Position numbers and translations under genes: made by a program. From the NCBI RefSeq assembly GCF_009917525.1, contig NZ_QZDU01000001.1, forward strand, positions 574,522 to 638,521: a stretch of DNA of 64,000 bases, read 5' to 3'. The notes under the pieces are model-generated. The model ran no database searches. It saw nothing but the letters and a program-made list of their open reading frames with translations, and was not told the DNA's origin. Each line of letters starts with the position of its first letter. Positions within the stretch are counted from its first letter, which is position 1. Positions 1 through 7,856 of this stretch are shown here, piece by piece. This DNA comes from Acutalibacter sp. 1XD8-36. Its GTDB lineage: Bacteria; Bacillota; Clostridia; Oscillospirales; Acutalibacteraceae.

Positions 1-169
1 CACAGGACGGCTCATCGTCAAAATAGATGGGGTAGTCCGCGCCGGTTATCTCCTCCAGGAAGCGCTTCAGCTCCTCGGCGGCGTGGCGCTCGGCGGGGAT
101 GGCGTCGCGGGCGACGACTATGCGGAACTCCGTGCTGCCGTGCTTTGAGAGCATTGTTTTTTCGCTCAT
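1..169 (-). CDS. DUF4838-type protein, N-terminal fragment cut by window edge
   Basis: Fifty-six codons are visible, running off the left edge. The start at 169 is preceded by AGGAGAG. The readable part has a beta-strand-like opening followed by an amphipathic helix with AAEELKRFLEEITG. This resembles the N-terminal helper domain (alpha-glucuronidase N-terminal / DUF4838 type) of the two complete proteins at 2495-5988, which carry FAAEELCAYLERMT at the equivalent place. It sits downstream of a solute-binding lipoprotein gene on the same strand, with a hairpin between them. The family assignment is an inference from one short domain, so it is tentative; the catalytic part is outside the window. 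Confidence 0.5.
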   Translation of the reverse strand, partial: MSEKTMLSKHGSTEFRIVVARDAIPAERHAAEELKRFLEEITGADYPIYFDDEPSC

Positions 170-194
170 AATTCTCTCCTCAAAATAGGGAAAC

Positions 195-224
195 CCCCGC
201 CTCGCAAAATATTTCAAGGCGGGG
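195..224 (-). terminator. Hairpin downstream of solute-binding protein gene
   Basis: An 8-bp perfect stem (CCCCGCCT with AGGCGGGG) surrounds an AT-rich loop between the lipoprotein gene ending at 257 and the next minus-strand gene starting at 169. The minus-strand T tract is weak, so it may be an attenuator or an mRNA 3'-protecting hairpin rather than a full terminator. Confidence 0.5.
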
Positions 225-256
225 ACTTCCGTTAGCTTTATCTTCTTAACTGTCCT

Positions 257-1954
257 TTAGAAAGTAATGCCGGCATCCTCGTACTTCTTCAGTGCACCCT
301 GGAACTTCTCGGTGTAGAAGTCATTCAGCTTGCTTATGCCTATCTGCTCGCAGTTGGCAACAAACTCATTATACGCGCTCTCAAAGTCGGCGGCGGAGTA
401 CAGGCCGACCTGGGAGTTGTTCCACAGCTCAATGAGTTTGGTCCTAATGATAAACTCATCGGTATCAGCAGCCGGGGTGGTAAAGGCCAGAGCGGGCTGG
501 CGGACATAATGTTCCTTGCGGAACTTCAGCAGGTTGATGTCGCTGGTGGCGTACTCAGGATATGCCAGAGTGCCGGAGCTTACAGAAACTGCTTCGCCGA
601 GGCCGGAGGCCATAAAGTACCAGGGGCCTACGCCCAGAGTATTGGCTTCGCCAGCTTCAACCTTGTCAAGGTAGTAATCGGTGCGAACCAGCAGGCCGTC
701 CTCGTTCAGGTCATAGTGCTTGCCCTCTATGCCCCACTGGGTCAGATGGTCACCGTAGGGGCTCTTGAGGTACTCAACAAAGTTAATAGCACGGTCGGGG
801 GTCTTGCAGTTCTTGCTTATGAAGAAGTAGGCCCAGCCGGTAGCGGCATCAAGAGGCGCATATTCGTCGACGCCGTCATGAGTCAGGGCAGCTACAACAG
901 GCTCAAGGTGGGCATCAATATTATTGGCATCGTAGTAATTTTTGTTTGTATCAGAGGCCAGATTTGTGTTGTAGGAAGCGGAGAACACGCCGCCGCTGCG
1001 TACTATCTGGAAGAACTGCTCGGGCTCGTAGGTATAGGCCTCAACGCTCATAAGGCCGTCCTGCACCAGACTGTTCATAAACTGCAGCCAACCCTTGAAG
1101 CCGGGGTCTGAAAGGCCGATGAAAGCCTTGTCGTCCTCATAGCTGATGGCGGTGGGAGATGTGAAGCCGTAGAACTCGCACAGGGGGTTTGCCCATGTGG
1201 GATGGGGCATGTAGGTGGCGAGGTCGGGATACTTCTCCTGGGCCGCGTCCAAAATTTCTTTAAACTCCTCAATACTTGTGGGCATTTCCTTTCCCATATC
1301 CTCTAAGAGGTCGGTGCGCAGGTACAGTCCGGAGTCACCAGGAGACGGAACCCAGCGGGGGTCAGCAAAGTCAGAAGCGCTGCTGTAATGAGAGCGGAGA
1401 GTATAGAAGTGTCCGTCGTCCTGAGTATTGTTGACAAGTTCAACTGGGTCAATAAGCTTCATGAACTCGGGGCAATACTCGTTGATAAGCTCGTCATAGG
1501 GGTAGCACTGGTCGGGGTCCATAAAGCGGGTCACCTGGTTTGTGGTAAAGATAAGGTCAGGCAGTTCGCCGGCAGCCAGCAGCACCTGCAGCTGGTTTAG
1601 GTCTGAAGACTTGGTTACGTCCAGAGTCACGCCGGTCTCCTCGGTGATAAGCTGAGAAACATCGTCGTTGCCCCATGTATCATAAGCATACCAGTCGAAG
1701 TCGATGTAGCAGGTCATTGTAACAGGGTCGGTATTCTTCTTCCAGCTCAGGTCGGCGGTGTCCCAGGTGATGTCACCAGTGTTGGTGTCGCCGTCTTCCG
1801 CGCTGCTGTCGCCGCCGGTGGAGCTTTCCTCGGTCTTTGAGCTCTCCTCGGTCTTGCTGGAGGTGGAGCTATTGTTGTCGCCGCCGCAGGCTGCGAAGGT
1901 GGTAAGCACCAGGATTAGTGCCAGAAACAGCGCTGCAAATTTTTTCATTTTCAT
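257..1954 (-). CDS. Extracellular solute-binding lipoprotein of a carbohydrate ABC importer
   Basis: A 565-residue binding protein expected to be lipid-anchored outside the membrane and to capture an oligosaccharide for an ABC importer. The first 22 residues are a lipoprotein signal ending in FAAC, with C23 as the lipidated cysteine. A low-complexity Ser/Glu/Thr/Gly linker follows (about 25-60), then a two-lobed family-1-type binding fold. The length and late aromatic-rich segments match the large LplA-like class used by Clostridia. The start at 1954 has AGGAGG eight bases upstream. No permease adjoins it; the neighbours are DUF4838 proteins, which suggests that its ligand is the glycan or uronate-bearing glycan those proteins act on. 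It has its own strong promoter at 2250-2278 and a long leader. Confidence 0.9.
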   Translation of the reverse strand: MKMKKFAALFLALILVLTTFAACGGDNNSSTSSKTEESSKTEESSTGGDSSAEDGDTNTGDITWDTADLSWKKNTDPVTMTCYIDFDWYAYDTWGNDDVSQLITEETGVTLDVTKSSDLNQLQVLLAAGELPDLIFTTNQVTRFMDPDQCYPYDELINEYCPEFMKLIDPVELVNNTQDDGHFYTLRSHYSSASDFADPRWVPSPGDSGLYLRTDLLEDMGKEMPTSIEEFKEILDAAQEKYPDLATYMPHPTWANPLCEFYGFTSPTAISYEDDKAFIGLSDPGFKGWLQFMNSLVQDGLMSVEAYTYEPEQFFQIVRSGGVFSASYNTNLASDTNKNYYDANNIDAHLEPVVAALTHDGVDEYAPLDAATGWAYFFISKNCKTPDRAINFVEYLKSPYGDHLTQWGIEGKHYDLNEDGLLVRTDYYLDKVEAGEANTLGVGPWYFMASGLGEAVSVSSGTLAYPEYATSDINLLKFRKEHYVRQPALAFTTPAADTDEFIIRTKLIELWNNSQVGLYSAADFESAYNEFVANCEQIGISKLNDFYTEKFQGALKKYEDAGITF

Positions 1955-2249
1955 TGATAAGCCTCCTAGATTCGCTTAAGTTCCCTTGGTTTTCGTTTCT
2001 TCGTCGAGCATTCATAAGTTTCTGGCATTCAGTCCTTTCCCTCTAAGATAAGATAGGAGCGTCGTAGTCCCCCCAGGACCCTTTCCCCGACACATCGGAA
2101 CAGCCTTCCATGGTTTTTCCTTCCTGGAAAAACCTGTACGCATAATATTATGCGTCTCTCCTCATTTCCGGCTTTAATTCCAATGCAGAATATTGTATCT
2201 AACATTCCAATAGATTGTTATAACAATATACTCTTGCTCCTTTTTCATG
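1955..2249 (-). promoter_or_regulatory. Long 5' leader of the binding-protein gene
   Basis: With transcription starting near 2243, the mRNA has about 290 untranslated bases before the ATG at 1954. The leader holds several short inverted repeats, including a hairpin around 2107-2135 (GGTTTTTCC against GGAAAAACC) and CATAATATTATG at 2140-2151. It matches no riboswitch class that I recognise. No credible gene is seen in this stretch. Confidence 0.4.
2214..2227. promoter_or_regulatory. 14-bp perfect palindrome just after the predicted transcription start
   Basis: ATTGTTATAACAAT is perfectly self-complementary and lies about 16-29 bases downstream of the predicted start of the 257-1954 transcript. 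That is a typical site for a dimeric repressor. No regulator for it can be named from this window. Confidence 0.45.
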
Positions 2250-2278
2250 ATTATAATACGCTAAAGTCTCATTGTCAA
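2250..2278 (-). promoter_or_regulatory. Consensus sigma-A promoter for the binding-protein gene
   Basis: On the minus strand TTGACA (2278-2273), exactly 17 bases, and TATAAT (2255-2250). All twelve positions match consensus, so the gene should be strongly transcribed unless repressed. A palindrome overlaps the start of the transcript. Confidence 0.85.
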
Positions 2279-2427
2279 GCTGAAAATTTCTTTCAAAACA
2301 ATCTTCTACATAACAACCAAAGTTTCGACAACAAATTTAGTTGTTTTGTCCTGAGTTTTGAGCAAAATGTCGTCACAAAACAAAAAATATTGCCTGTTTT
2401 CCACCCTAAACTTGGCACACTGCGCAA

Positions 2428-2466
2428 AAAGAGCCTGCATGCGCTTATTGCGCACGCAGGCTCTTT
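2428..2466 (-). terminator. Rho-independent terminator after the DUF4838 pair
   Basis: AAAGAGCCTGC pairs perfectly with GCAGGCTCTTT, with further GCGC pairing inside the loop and a run of five T residues on the minus strand. It lies 29 bases past the stop of the DUF4838 gene ending at 2495 and separates that operon from the lipoprotein promoter. Confidence 0.85.
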
Positions 2467-2494
2467 GCACATTTATTTCACTTTTATTGAGCTC

Positions 2495-4228
2495 TTAAAG
2501 TATCTCAGGGCCCTCCTCGGTCCAGTGCTCATAGAGCATAGCCCCCACCGATTCGCCCCTTAAAAGGGCCCGCCTGGTGGTGTCACGGCTGCACCACTCC
2601 TCCATGCGGCTGAGCCCGAAGCTCTCCCAGTCTCCGAAGAAGCTGTTAAGCTCCTCACGTGGCAGCTCGCCCTTCTCAATGAAATTCCTCATAAGCCGGA
2701 CGTAGCGTATGGACAGCGCGGCTTTCTCCACGCGCCAGAGCCGCACCACGTCCTCCCGGACGGCCTCCTTCGCTTTATTGAACAGCTCCTCATACTGCAC
2801 AAGATACTTCTCCTGCAGGTACCCATGTGTTGGCTTGTCGTTGAAGCCCACGTGGTCCCCCTCCCTGCGCACGGTGTCACAGAGAAGGGTGATATACTCC
2901 CGGATATACCTGCCGCCAGCGCCGTAGTAGCAGTCGGTAAACTCCTCAATCAGCTTATCCACATCCGCGTCGGCGTTCCATAGGAGCTTTGAGAGCACAT
3001 AGGCCCTCAGCTCGTTCAGGTCTGTGGAGCCCTTCTTTGCCCCGCAGGCCTGCTCGAACACACCCTTTGCACCGTTGTCCCTGAAGAGCCGCATATTGGG
3101 CTTAAGGCTCCTCCAGTTGGGATGGGGCGTGGGATAGTAGTTGAAGCAGGTGGTATAGTCCCAGATATAGAGCTGGGCCCCGGTCTTATGCCAGTCCTGG
3201 ATATCCTTCACAAACTTCACATTCTCCGGCTCCGTGCACTCCTCAAAGGAGTGGGCAAAGCAGCATTCGATGGAGCAGAGGCGGACGCAGACGTTGTGCC
3301 GGGGCTTCACCGTGCAGGCACTGCGGGTATGCTGATACGCCAGAGTGTCGAAGGTCACATGGGGGAACTCCGGCTCCAGGGCCTCGGCTATGGCGTTCAC
3401 AAAGCGTATCAGCGTCCCTGAGGAAGAGCCGTCCGCCTCGTTTATCCTGCGGCACTCGGGGCACTGGCAGTCCAGGAGCCAGTCATTTTGGGACACGGAC
3501 ACTATCTCAGCCTCTGGGTGCTCCAAAAGATTCCTGCGCACGGCCTCGATTGCAATGGGCAGTATCTCAGGGTTTGAGAGGCAGAGCTGGTTTTTCTCCG
3601 GAGTCAGCACCCTCACGCCATTTTCGTCCATAGCGAAATACTCCGGGTGGCTCTCACCATACTCTTTTGGGGAGACTAGCTTCTCGAAGGTGTGCACATA
3701 CCAGGAGTATTTAATATTGCCGCCCATGTTCCCGCTTATCTGATGGTGCATACCGTTCAGCCGGGATTTCACCGCGAAGCGGGTATACTGGGCGGGCTCA
3801 TAATAGTTGTGCTCCCGGTAGATAAAACATGGGCTCTGGGTCTCGTCCAGCTCGTCCAATACCAGTTCCTCTGCAAAGGGCACCTTTTCACAGTCAGCTG
3901 TGAAGAACCGGCAGCCCAGGCGCTCCAGCACCTCGTACACGCCGTATATCACCCCGCGCTTGCCGCCGGTAATACACAGGCTCTCCCCCACCGTTTTTAA
4001 AGTAAAGCTGTCCGCGCCCTCAGGCTTCGGCACGCCGTACTTTTCACAGGCGCTGCCTATGGCTATCACCGGGCCCTCATAGCTGCCGCCGCACTGCTCC
4101 ACCGCCGTGGAGGTCATTCGCTCCAGATAGGCACAGAGCTCCCCGGCGGCAAATTTTTCCTGTGGAGCCGCGTCGTCAAGGAGCTTCACGCGGATGGTCT
4201 CGCCGTTTAAAAATATATTTGTCTTCAT
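2495..4228 (-). CDS. DUF4838 domain-containing protein (glycosidase-like), copy A
   Basis: A 577-residue cytoplasmic protein with no signal peptide. The N-terminal third resembles the non-catalytic domain of alpha-glucuronidases (FAAGELCAYLERMT, then KRGVIYGVYEVLERLG). The centre and C-terminus resemble a TIM-barrel glycosidase-like DUF4838 domain. Landmarks are SQNDW near residue 248, a cysteine cluster CQCPECRR shortly after, and FDTLAYQ. Conserved aromatic/acidic residues suggest sugar binding, but the reaction is unknown. It is roughly three-quarters identical by eye to the gene immediately upstream, with 29 bases between them, so this is a tandem duplication within one operon. Probable role is intracellular processing of an imported uronate-containing or amino-sugar oligosaccharide (inference). 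Confidence 0.8.
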   Translation of the reverse strand: MKTNIFLNGETIRVKLLDDAAPQEKFAAGELCAYLERMTSTAVEQCGGSYEGPVIAIGSACEKYGVPKPEGADSFTLKTVGESLCITGGKRGVIYGVYEVLERLGCRFFTADCEKVPFAEELVLDELDETQSPCFIYREHNYYEPAQYTRFAVKSRLNGMHHQISGNMGGNIKYSWYVHTFEKLVSPKEYGESHPEYFAMDENGVRVLTPEKNQLCLSNPEILPIAIEAVRRNLLEHPEAEIVSVSQNDWLLDCQCPECRRINEADGSSSGTLIRFVNAIAEALEPEFPHVTFDTLAYQHTRSACTVKPRHNVCVRLCSIECCFAHSFEECTEPENVKFVKDIQDWHKTGAQLYIWDYTTCFNYYPTPHPNWRSLKPNMRLFRDNGAKGVFEQACGAKKGSTDLNELRAYVLSKLLWNADADVDKLIEEFTDCYYGAGGRYIREYITLLCDTVRREGDHVGFNDKPTHGYLQEKYLVQYEELFNKAKEAVREDVVRLWRVEKAALSIRYVRLMRNFIEKGELPREELNSFFGDWESFGLSRMEEWCSRDTTRRALLRGESVGAMLYEHWTEEGPEIL

Positions 4229-4257
4229 AGAGAATTCCCTCTCGTTGAAAGTTATTT

Positions 4258-5988
4258 TTATAATATTTCCGGCCCCTCAAAGGTCCAGTGCCAGTAGAGG
4301 TTGATGCCGATGGGCTTGCCTCTCAGCAGCGCCTTGCGGGTGGTGGTGCGGTCGGCGTCCTCCTCCATTCGGCCCAGCCCGAAGGCCTCCCATTCATCAA
4401 ACAGGTCGTGGAGCTCCCGGCGGTCCGCCTCGCCATTCTCGAAGAAGTCCCGGTAGAAGCGCATATAGCGTATGGAGAGCCTGGCCTTCTCCACCCTGTA
4501 CCGGCGTATTGTGTCCTCACGCACCGCGTCTATGGCCTTTATGAACAGCCCGTCGTACTGTGTAAGGTGCTCCTTTTCAAGATACTTATGCAGCGGCTTG
4601 TCGTTGAAGCCGGTATGGTCGCCCTCTTTTACGGCAGTATCGCAGACTAAGTTTATATACTCCCGGATGTACTTTCCGGCCGCGCCGTAATAGTAGTCGG
4701 TAAACTCCTCTATTAGCTTATCTACATCCGCGTCGGCGTTCCACATAAGCTTTGTGAGCACATAGGCCCTCAGCTCGTTCAGGTCCGTGGAGCCCCGCTG
4801 GGCACAGCAGCCCTGCTCGAAGATACCTTTAACGCCGTTCTCCCTGAAGAGACGCATATTGGGCTGGAGGCTGCGCCAGTTGGGATGGGGCGTGGGATAG
4901 TAGTTGAAGCAGGTGACATAGTCCCAGATATAGAGCTGGGCCCCGGTCTTATGCCAGTCCCGCAGGTCCCGGACAAAGGTGGTGTTGGAATCCCGGCAGC
5001 AGTTTTCGAAGGGGTGGGCGAAGCAGCACTCAATGGAGCAGAGGCGCACCGCCACATTATGCCTGGGCCTGACAGTCGGGGCGCTGCGGGTATACTGGTA
5101 GGCCAGGGTGTCGAAGGTCACATGGGGGAACTCCTGCTCCAGGGCTTCGGCTATGGCGTTTACGAAGCGTATCAGCGTCCCTGAGGAAGCGCCGTCCGCC
5201 TCGTTTATCCTGCGGCACTCCGGGCACTGGCAGTCCAGGCGCCAGTCATTTTGTGAGATTGAGATTATCTCGGCCTCGGGGTGCTCCAAGAGATTCCTGC
5301 GCACGGCCTCGATTGCAATGGGCAGTATCTCGGGGTTTGAAAGGCAGAGCTGGTTCTTGTCCCGGGTGAGCACCCGCTCGCCGTTTTCGTCCATGGCGAA
5401 ATACTCCGGGTGGCTCTCGCCGTACTCCTCGGGGGAGATAATATTCTGGAAGCTGTGCACGAACCATGAGTATCTGATGTGCCCGCCCCACTCGTCCCTG
5501 ATTGGGTGGTTTGCCCCGTTGAGCCGGGATTTCAGAGCAAACCGCGAATACTGCCTGTGCTCATAGTAGGCGTGCTCCCGGTAGATAAAGTCCGGGCGCT
5601 GGGTCTCGTCCAGGTCCCCGATGGTGAGTTCGTCCACAAAGGGCACCTTCTCGCAGGTAGCGGTGAAGAACCGGCAGCCCAGGCGCTCCAGGAGCTCGTA
5701 CACGCCGTATATCACCCCGCGCTTGCCGCCGGTGATACACAGGCTCTCCCCCACCGTCTTCAGGGTAAAGGCGTCGTCGCCCTCGGGTACCGGCACACCG
5801 TACTCCCCGCATACGCCGCCTATGGCTATCACCGGGCCCTCATAGCTCTCGTCGCACTGTTCCACTGCCGTGGAGGTCATGCGCTCAAGATAGGCGCAAA
5901 GCTCCTCTGCGGCAAATTTCTCCTGGGGTGATGGGGCGCCGGCGGTTTTTATACGGATTGTCTCTCCGTTTTGAAAAATCCTTGTCAT
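4258..5988 (-). CDS. DUF4838 domain-containing protein (glycosidase-like), copy B
   Basis: A 576-residue paralogue of the next gene, first in the two-gene operon. It keeps the same landmarks: FAAEELCAYLERMT near the N-terminus, KRGVIYGVYELLERLG, SQNDW followed by CQCPECRR, and FDTLAYQ. The copies differ most in the 140-200 region and at the C-terminus, which may mean different substrates. There is no signal peptide, so it should act in the cytoplasm. It is driven by the promoter at 6060-6088. The family is known only as a domain of unknown function with structural kinship to GH20/GH67-type enzymes; no activity can be assigned from sequence. Confidence 0.8.
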   Translation of the reverse strand: MTRIFQNGETIRIKTAGAPSPQEKFAAEELCAYLERMTSTAVEQCDESYEGPVIAIGGVCGEYGVPVPEGDDAFTLKTVGESLCITGGKRGVIYGVYELLERLGCRFFTATCEKVPFVDELTIGDLDETQRPDFIYREHAYYEHRQYSRFALKSRLNGANHPIRDEWGGHIRYSWFVHSFQNIISPEEYGESHPEYFAMDENGERVLTRDKNQLCLSNPEILPIAIEAVRRNLLEHPEAEIISISQNDWRLDCQCPECRRINEADGASSGTLIRFVNAIAEALEQEFPHVTFDTLAYQYTRSAPTVRPRHNVAVRLCSIECCFAHPFENCCRDSNTTFVRDLRDWHKTGAQLYIWDYVTCFNYYPTPHPNWRSLQPNMRLFRENGVKGIFEQGCCAQRGSTDLNELRAYVLTKLMWNADADVDKLIEEFTDYYYGAAGKYIREYINLVCDTAVKEGDHTGFNDKPLHKYLEKEHLTQYDGLFIKAIDAVREDTIRRYRVEKARLSIRYMRFYRDFFENGEADRRELHDLFDEWEAFGLGRMEEDADRTTTRKALLRGKPIGINLYWHWTFEGPEIL

Positions 5989-6059
5989 ATCAATTATCCT
6001 TTCTGTTTTCAGTTATCCTGGGGGGACCGCTGAGGGAGAAAGGGTATCTGTTAGCCCTA

Positions 6060-6088
6060 AGGATACTATTTCCCGGCTCCCATGTCAA
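6060..6088 (-). promoter_or_regulatory. Promoter of the DUF4838 operon
   Basis: On the minus strand TTGACA (6088-6083), 17 bases, TATCCT (6065-6060). The -35 box is perfect and the -10 box matches four of six. The expected start is near 6053, giving a leader of about 65 bases before the ATG at 5988. Confidence 0.65.
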
Positions 6089-6127
6089 GCCGATTTTAAA
6101 AAATTTTTTTAAAGCCAAGAACAAAGA

Positions 6128-6142
6128 CCGCGCACCGCGCGG
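6128..6142 (-). terminator. GC-rich hairpin after the pilin genes
   Basis: CCGCGC and GCGCGG form a 6-bp stem with a three-base loop, followed on the minus strand by TCTTTGTTCTT. It lies about 80 bases past the pilin stop at 6224. The T tract is interrupted, so this is a moderate call. Confidence 0.45.
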
Positions 6143-6223
6143 CCCTTGCCCGTTTAGATATGAGAAAGTCTTGTACTCAATGTTAAGTATATGCCGGCAT
6201 GTTAAAAACATGCACGCCAGCGC

Positions 6224-7822
6224 TTATCCCCCGCGCTTTCTGAACAGTATGAACGACGCCGCTCCTATCACCAGCACACCGCCGCCTATATAGAACAGGG
6301 TGGTGCCCATGCCGCCGGTGGAGGGGAGGATGGTGCCCTTGCTGTTGGCGACTCCAACAGTAAAATTAAGTGGCTTCCAATCGTCGGCCCAAGGAATGCC
6401 ATTAGCCGATATATCAACCACTTTTCCGTCAACTATTGCTATAAACTTCACCTGTGCTTCGTCTTTGTCATCATTAACCTTGATTTCAATGCCGATAGGT
6501 TTTTCCAGCTTATTATAGTCTTTAGGAGCCGCTACCTCAATCAGCTCATACTTGCCAATATTAATACCACCAAAAGTGAGGTTTCCTTTCCAGTTATTAT
6601 GGTCTGTAGTCCACACAGATGGGGGCTTTTCTCCGTAGTTTGAAAACTCCCCTGTTCCAGGGTCAAAATCAGCCTTAATCCACTCAACACGGTCCCCTAC
6701 GTGATAGCTTCCATCGCTTTTGCCATCAGTCCAATAATAGTCCCCTTCACTGTTCCTGAGAGCAAATTTTGCGCCGGACAGCTGCTCGTGATTTGAACTG
6801 TCATATTTATCTACAACTATTGTAAAATCGTAGATATAAACTTCATCTTCAATATAGTTTCCGTACTCCCGATATTGCAACTTAACATTATTAAACTCAT
6901 TCGGTGTCTGCGCTGCTTTTTGTATCACGGTAGCGGAGTAGGTAAGAGTAACCTCCGCTCCCGGGTGGGCCAGCAAGAACTCAAGCGTTCCCCCTCCTCG
7001 CCCATTTTCTTTCTCCGACCCAAATCTTACTGCAAAATGCTTTTCGTTATCATATATTACATGAACTGTATTTGCTACAGTTTGTATATTTCCGACATAG
7101 CCTTCTGTTTCCCCAGCCTTCACATATTTTTCTCCATCTATCATTACCGCAACATCCTTGTTTTGCTGCAGGCCGTCTGAGACCTGGTCTTCAAGAAGAC
7201 ATGTGTAAGACCAGTAATAGTCTCCTTTTTCATTCCACCACTCAGGGTCGTCCGGCAAAATAGCCGTAACCTCAAACTTCACAATATCCCCAATATCGAC
7301 CGTAGTATAGTCAACCCTCTCCTCTTTGCCATCCCGCTCAACGACAATCTTCTTCTCAAGCGTTGGCTCCGTGTTTCGCTTCATCTCAAGGACCATTGAC
7401 TCCGCGTTCAGCTCAAAAAGCCCGCTCATGCCGTTGCCGTAATCTACGAGGTAGTAGCCATAGGGTACGTTAGAAAACTCGGCTTTTCTTCCGCTGCCTT
7501 CTGCCACATATTCCGTATCTTTGTCATTTGCTAACCCAAGTAAATTTTTTGCGGTATCAACTACATTTGCTTCTGTAATTTCAGTACCATTGTATAAAAC
7601 CTTCGCGCCGTCAAATGTTAAGCCCCATCCCTCAACAGGCACATACTGGTCGCCCGCCTTACTCGCCAGCAAATATAGCTTGTATATATCACCATTCTTT
7701 GCGTTATCAATCGTAACTGTCCCGGTCTGCGCATTGTCTTCCCCCGCAAACGCCGGCACACATAACCCCATAATTAACCCCAATGCCAACAGTACTGCCA
7801 AAAGTCTACTCAAACTCCTCAT
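6224..7822 (-). CDS. LPxTG-anchored pilin backbone-like protein with isopeptide domains
   Basis: A 532-residue surface protein. It has a signal peptide ending in PAFA (about residue 26), then an isopeptide-forming fimbrial domain (about 155-330, with DIGDIVKFEVTA), and a SpaA/Cna-B-like domain (about 335-470, VVDKYDSSNHEQLSGAKF). Inside the latter, GKYELIEVAAPKDYNKL matches the pilin E-box pattern. The C-terminus is a sortase substrate: LPSTGG, a hydrophobic helix and FRKRGG. This is the order of a class-C-sortase backbone pilin. It follows another LPxTG-like protein by 34 bases. No sortase lies in the window, so polymerisation depends on an enzyme encoded elsewhere or it is simply wall-anchored. 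Confidence 0.85.
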   Translation of the reverse strand: MRSLSRLLAVLLALGLIMGLCVPAFAGEDNAQTGTVTIDNAKNGDIYKLYLLASKAGDQYVPVEGWGLTFDGAKVLYNGTEITEANVVDTAKNLLGLANDKDTEYVAEGSGRKAEFSNVPYGYYLVDYGNGMSGLFELNAESMVLEMKRNTEPTLEKKIVVERDGKEERVDYTTVDIGDIVKFEVTAILPDDPEWWNEKGDYYWSYTCLLEDQVSDGLQQNKDVAVMIDGEKYVKAGETEGYVGNIQTVANTVHVIYDNEKHFAVRFGSEKENGRGGGTLEFLLAHPGAEVTLTYSATVIQKAAQTPNEFNNVKLQYREYGNYIEDEVYIYDFTIVVDKYDSSNHEQLSGAKFALRNSEGDYYWTDGKSDGSYHVGDRVEWIKADFDPGTGEFSNYGEKPPSVWTTDHNNWKGNLTFGGINIGKYELIEVAAPKDYNKLEKPIGIEIKVNDDKDEAQVKFIAIVDGKVVDISANGIPWADDWKPLNFTVGVANSKGTILPSTGGMGTTLFYIGGGVLVIGAASFILFRKRGG

Positions 7823-7856
7823 GTCGAACCCCCTTTAAATTTTGTTTATAGCGTCC

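Noticed and set aside
509..1111. 200-codon plus-strand frame opposite the binding-protein gene
   Set aside because: It is a mirror of a well-supported lipoprotein gene; no ribosome site and no recognisable protein. Similar long antisense frames occur opposite most GC-rich genes here (for example 12012-12461, 14321-15166, 22606-23595, 47704-48699).
2150..2563. Plus-strand frame across the leader and terminator region
   Set aside because: It crosses a consensus minus-strand promoter and a terminator, has no ribosome site, and has low-complexity content.
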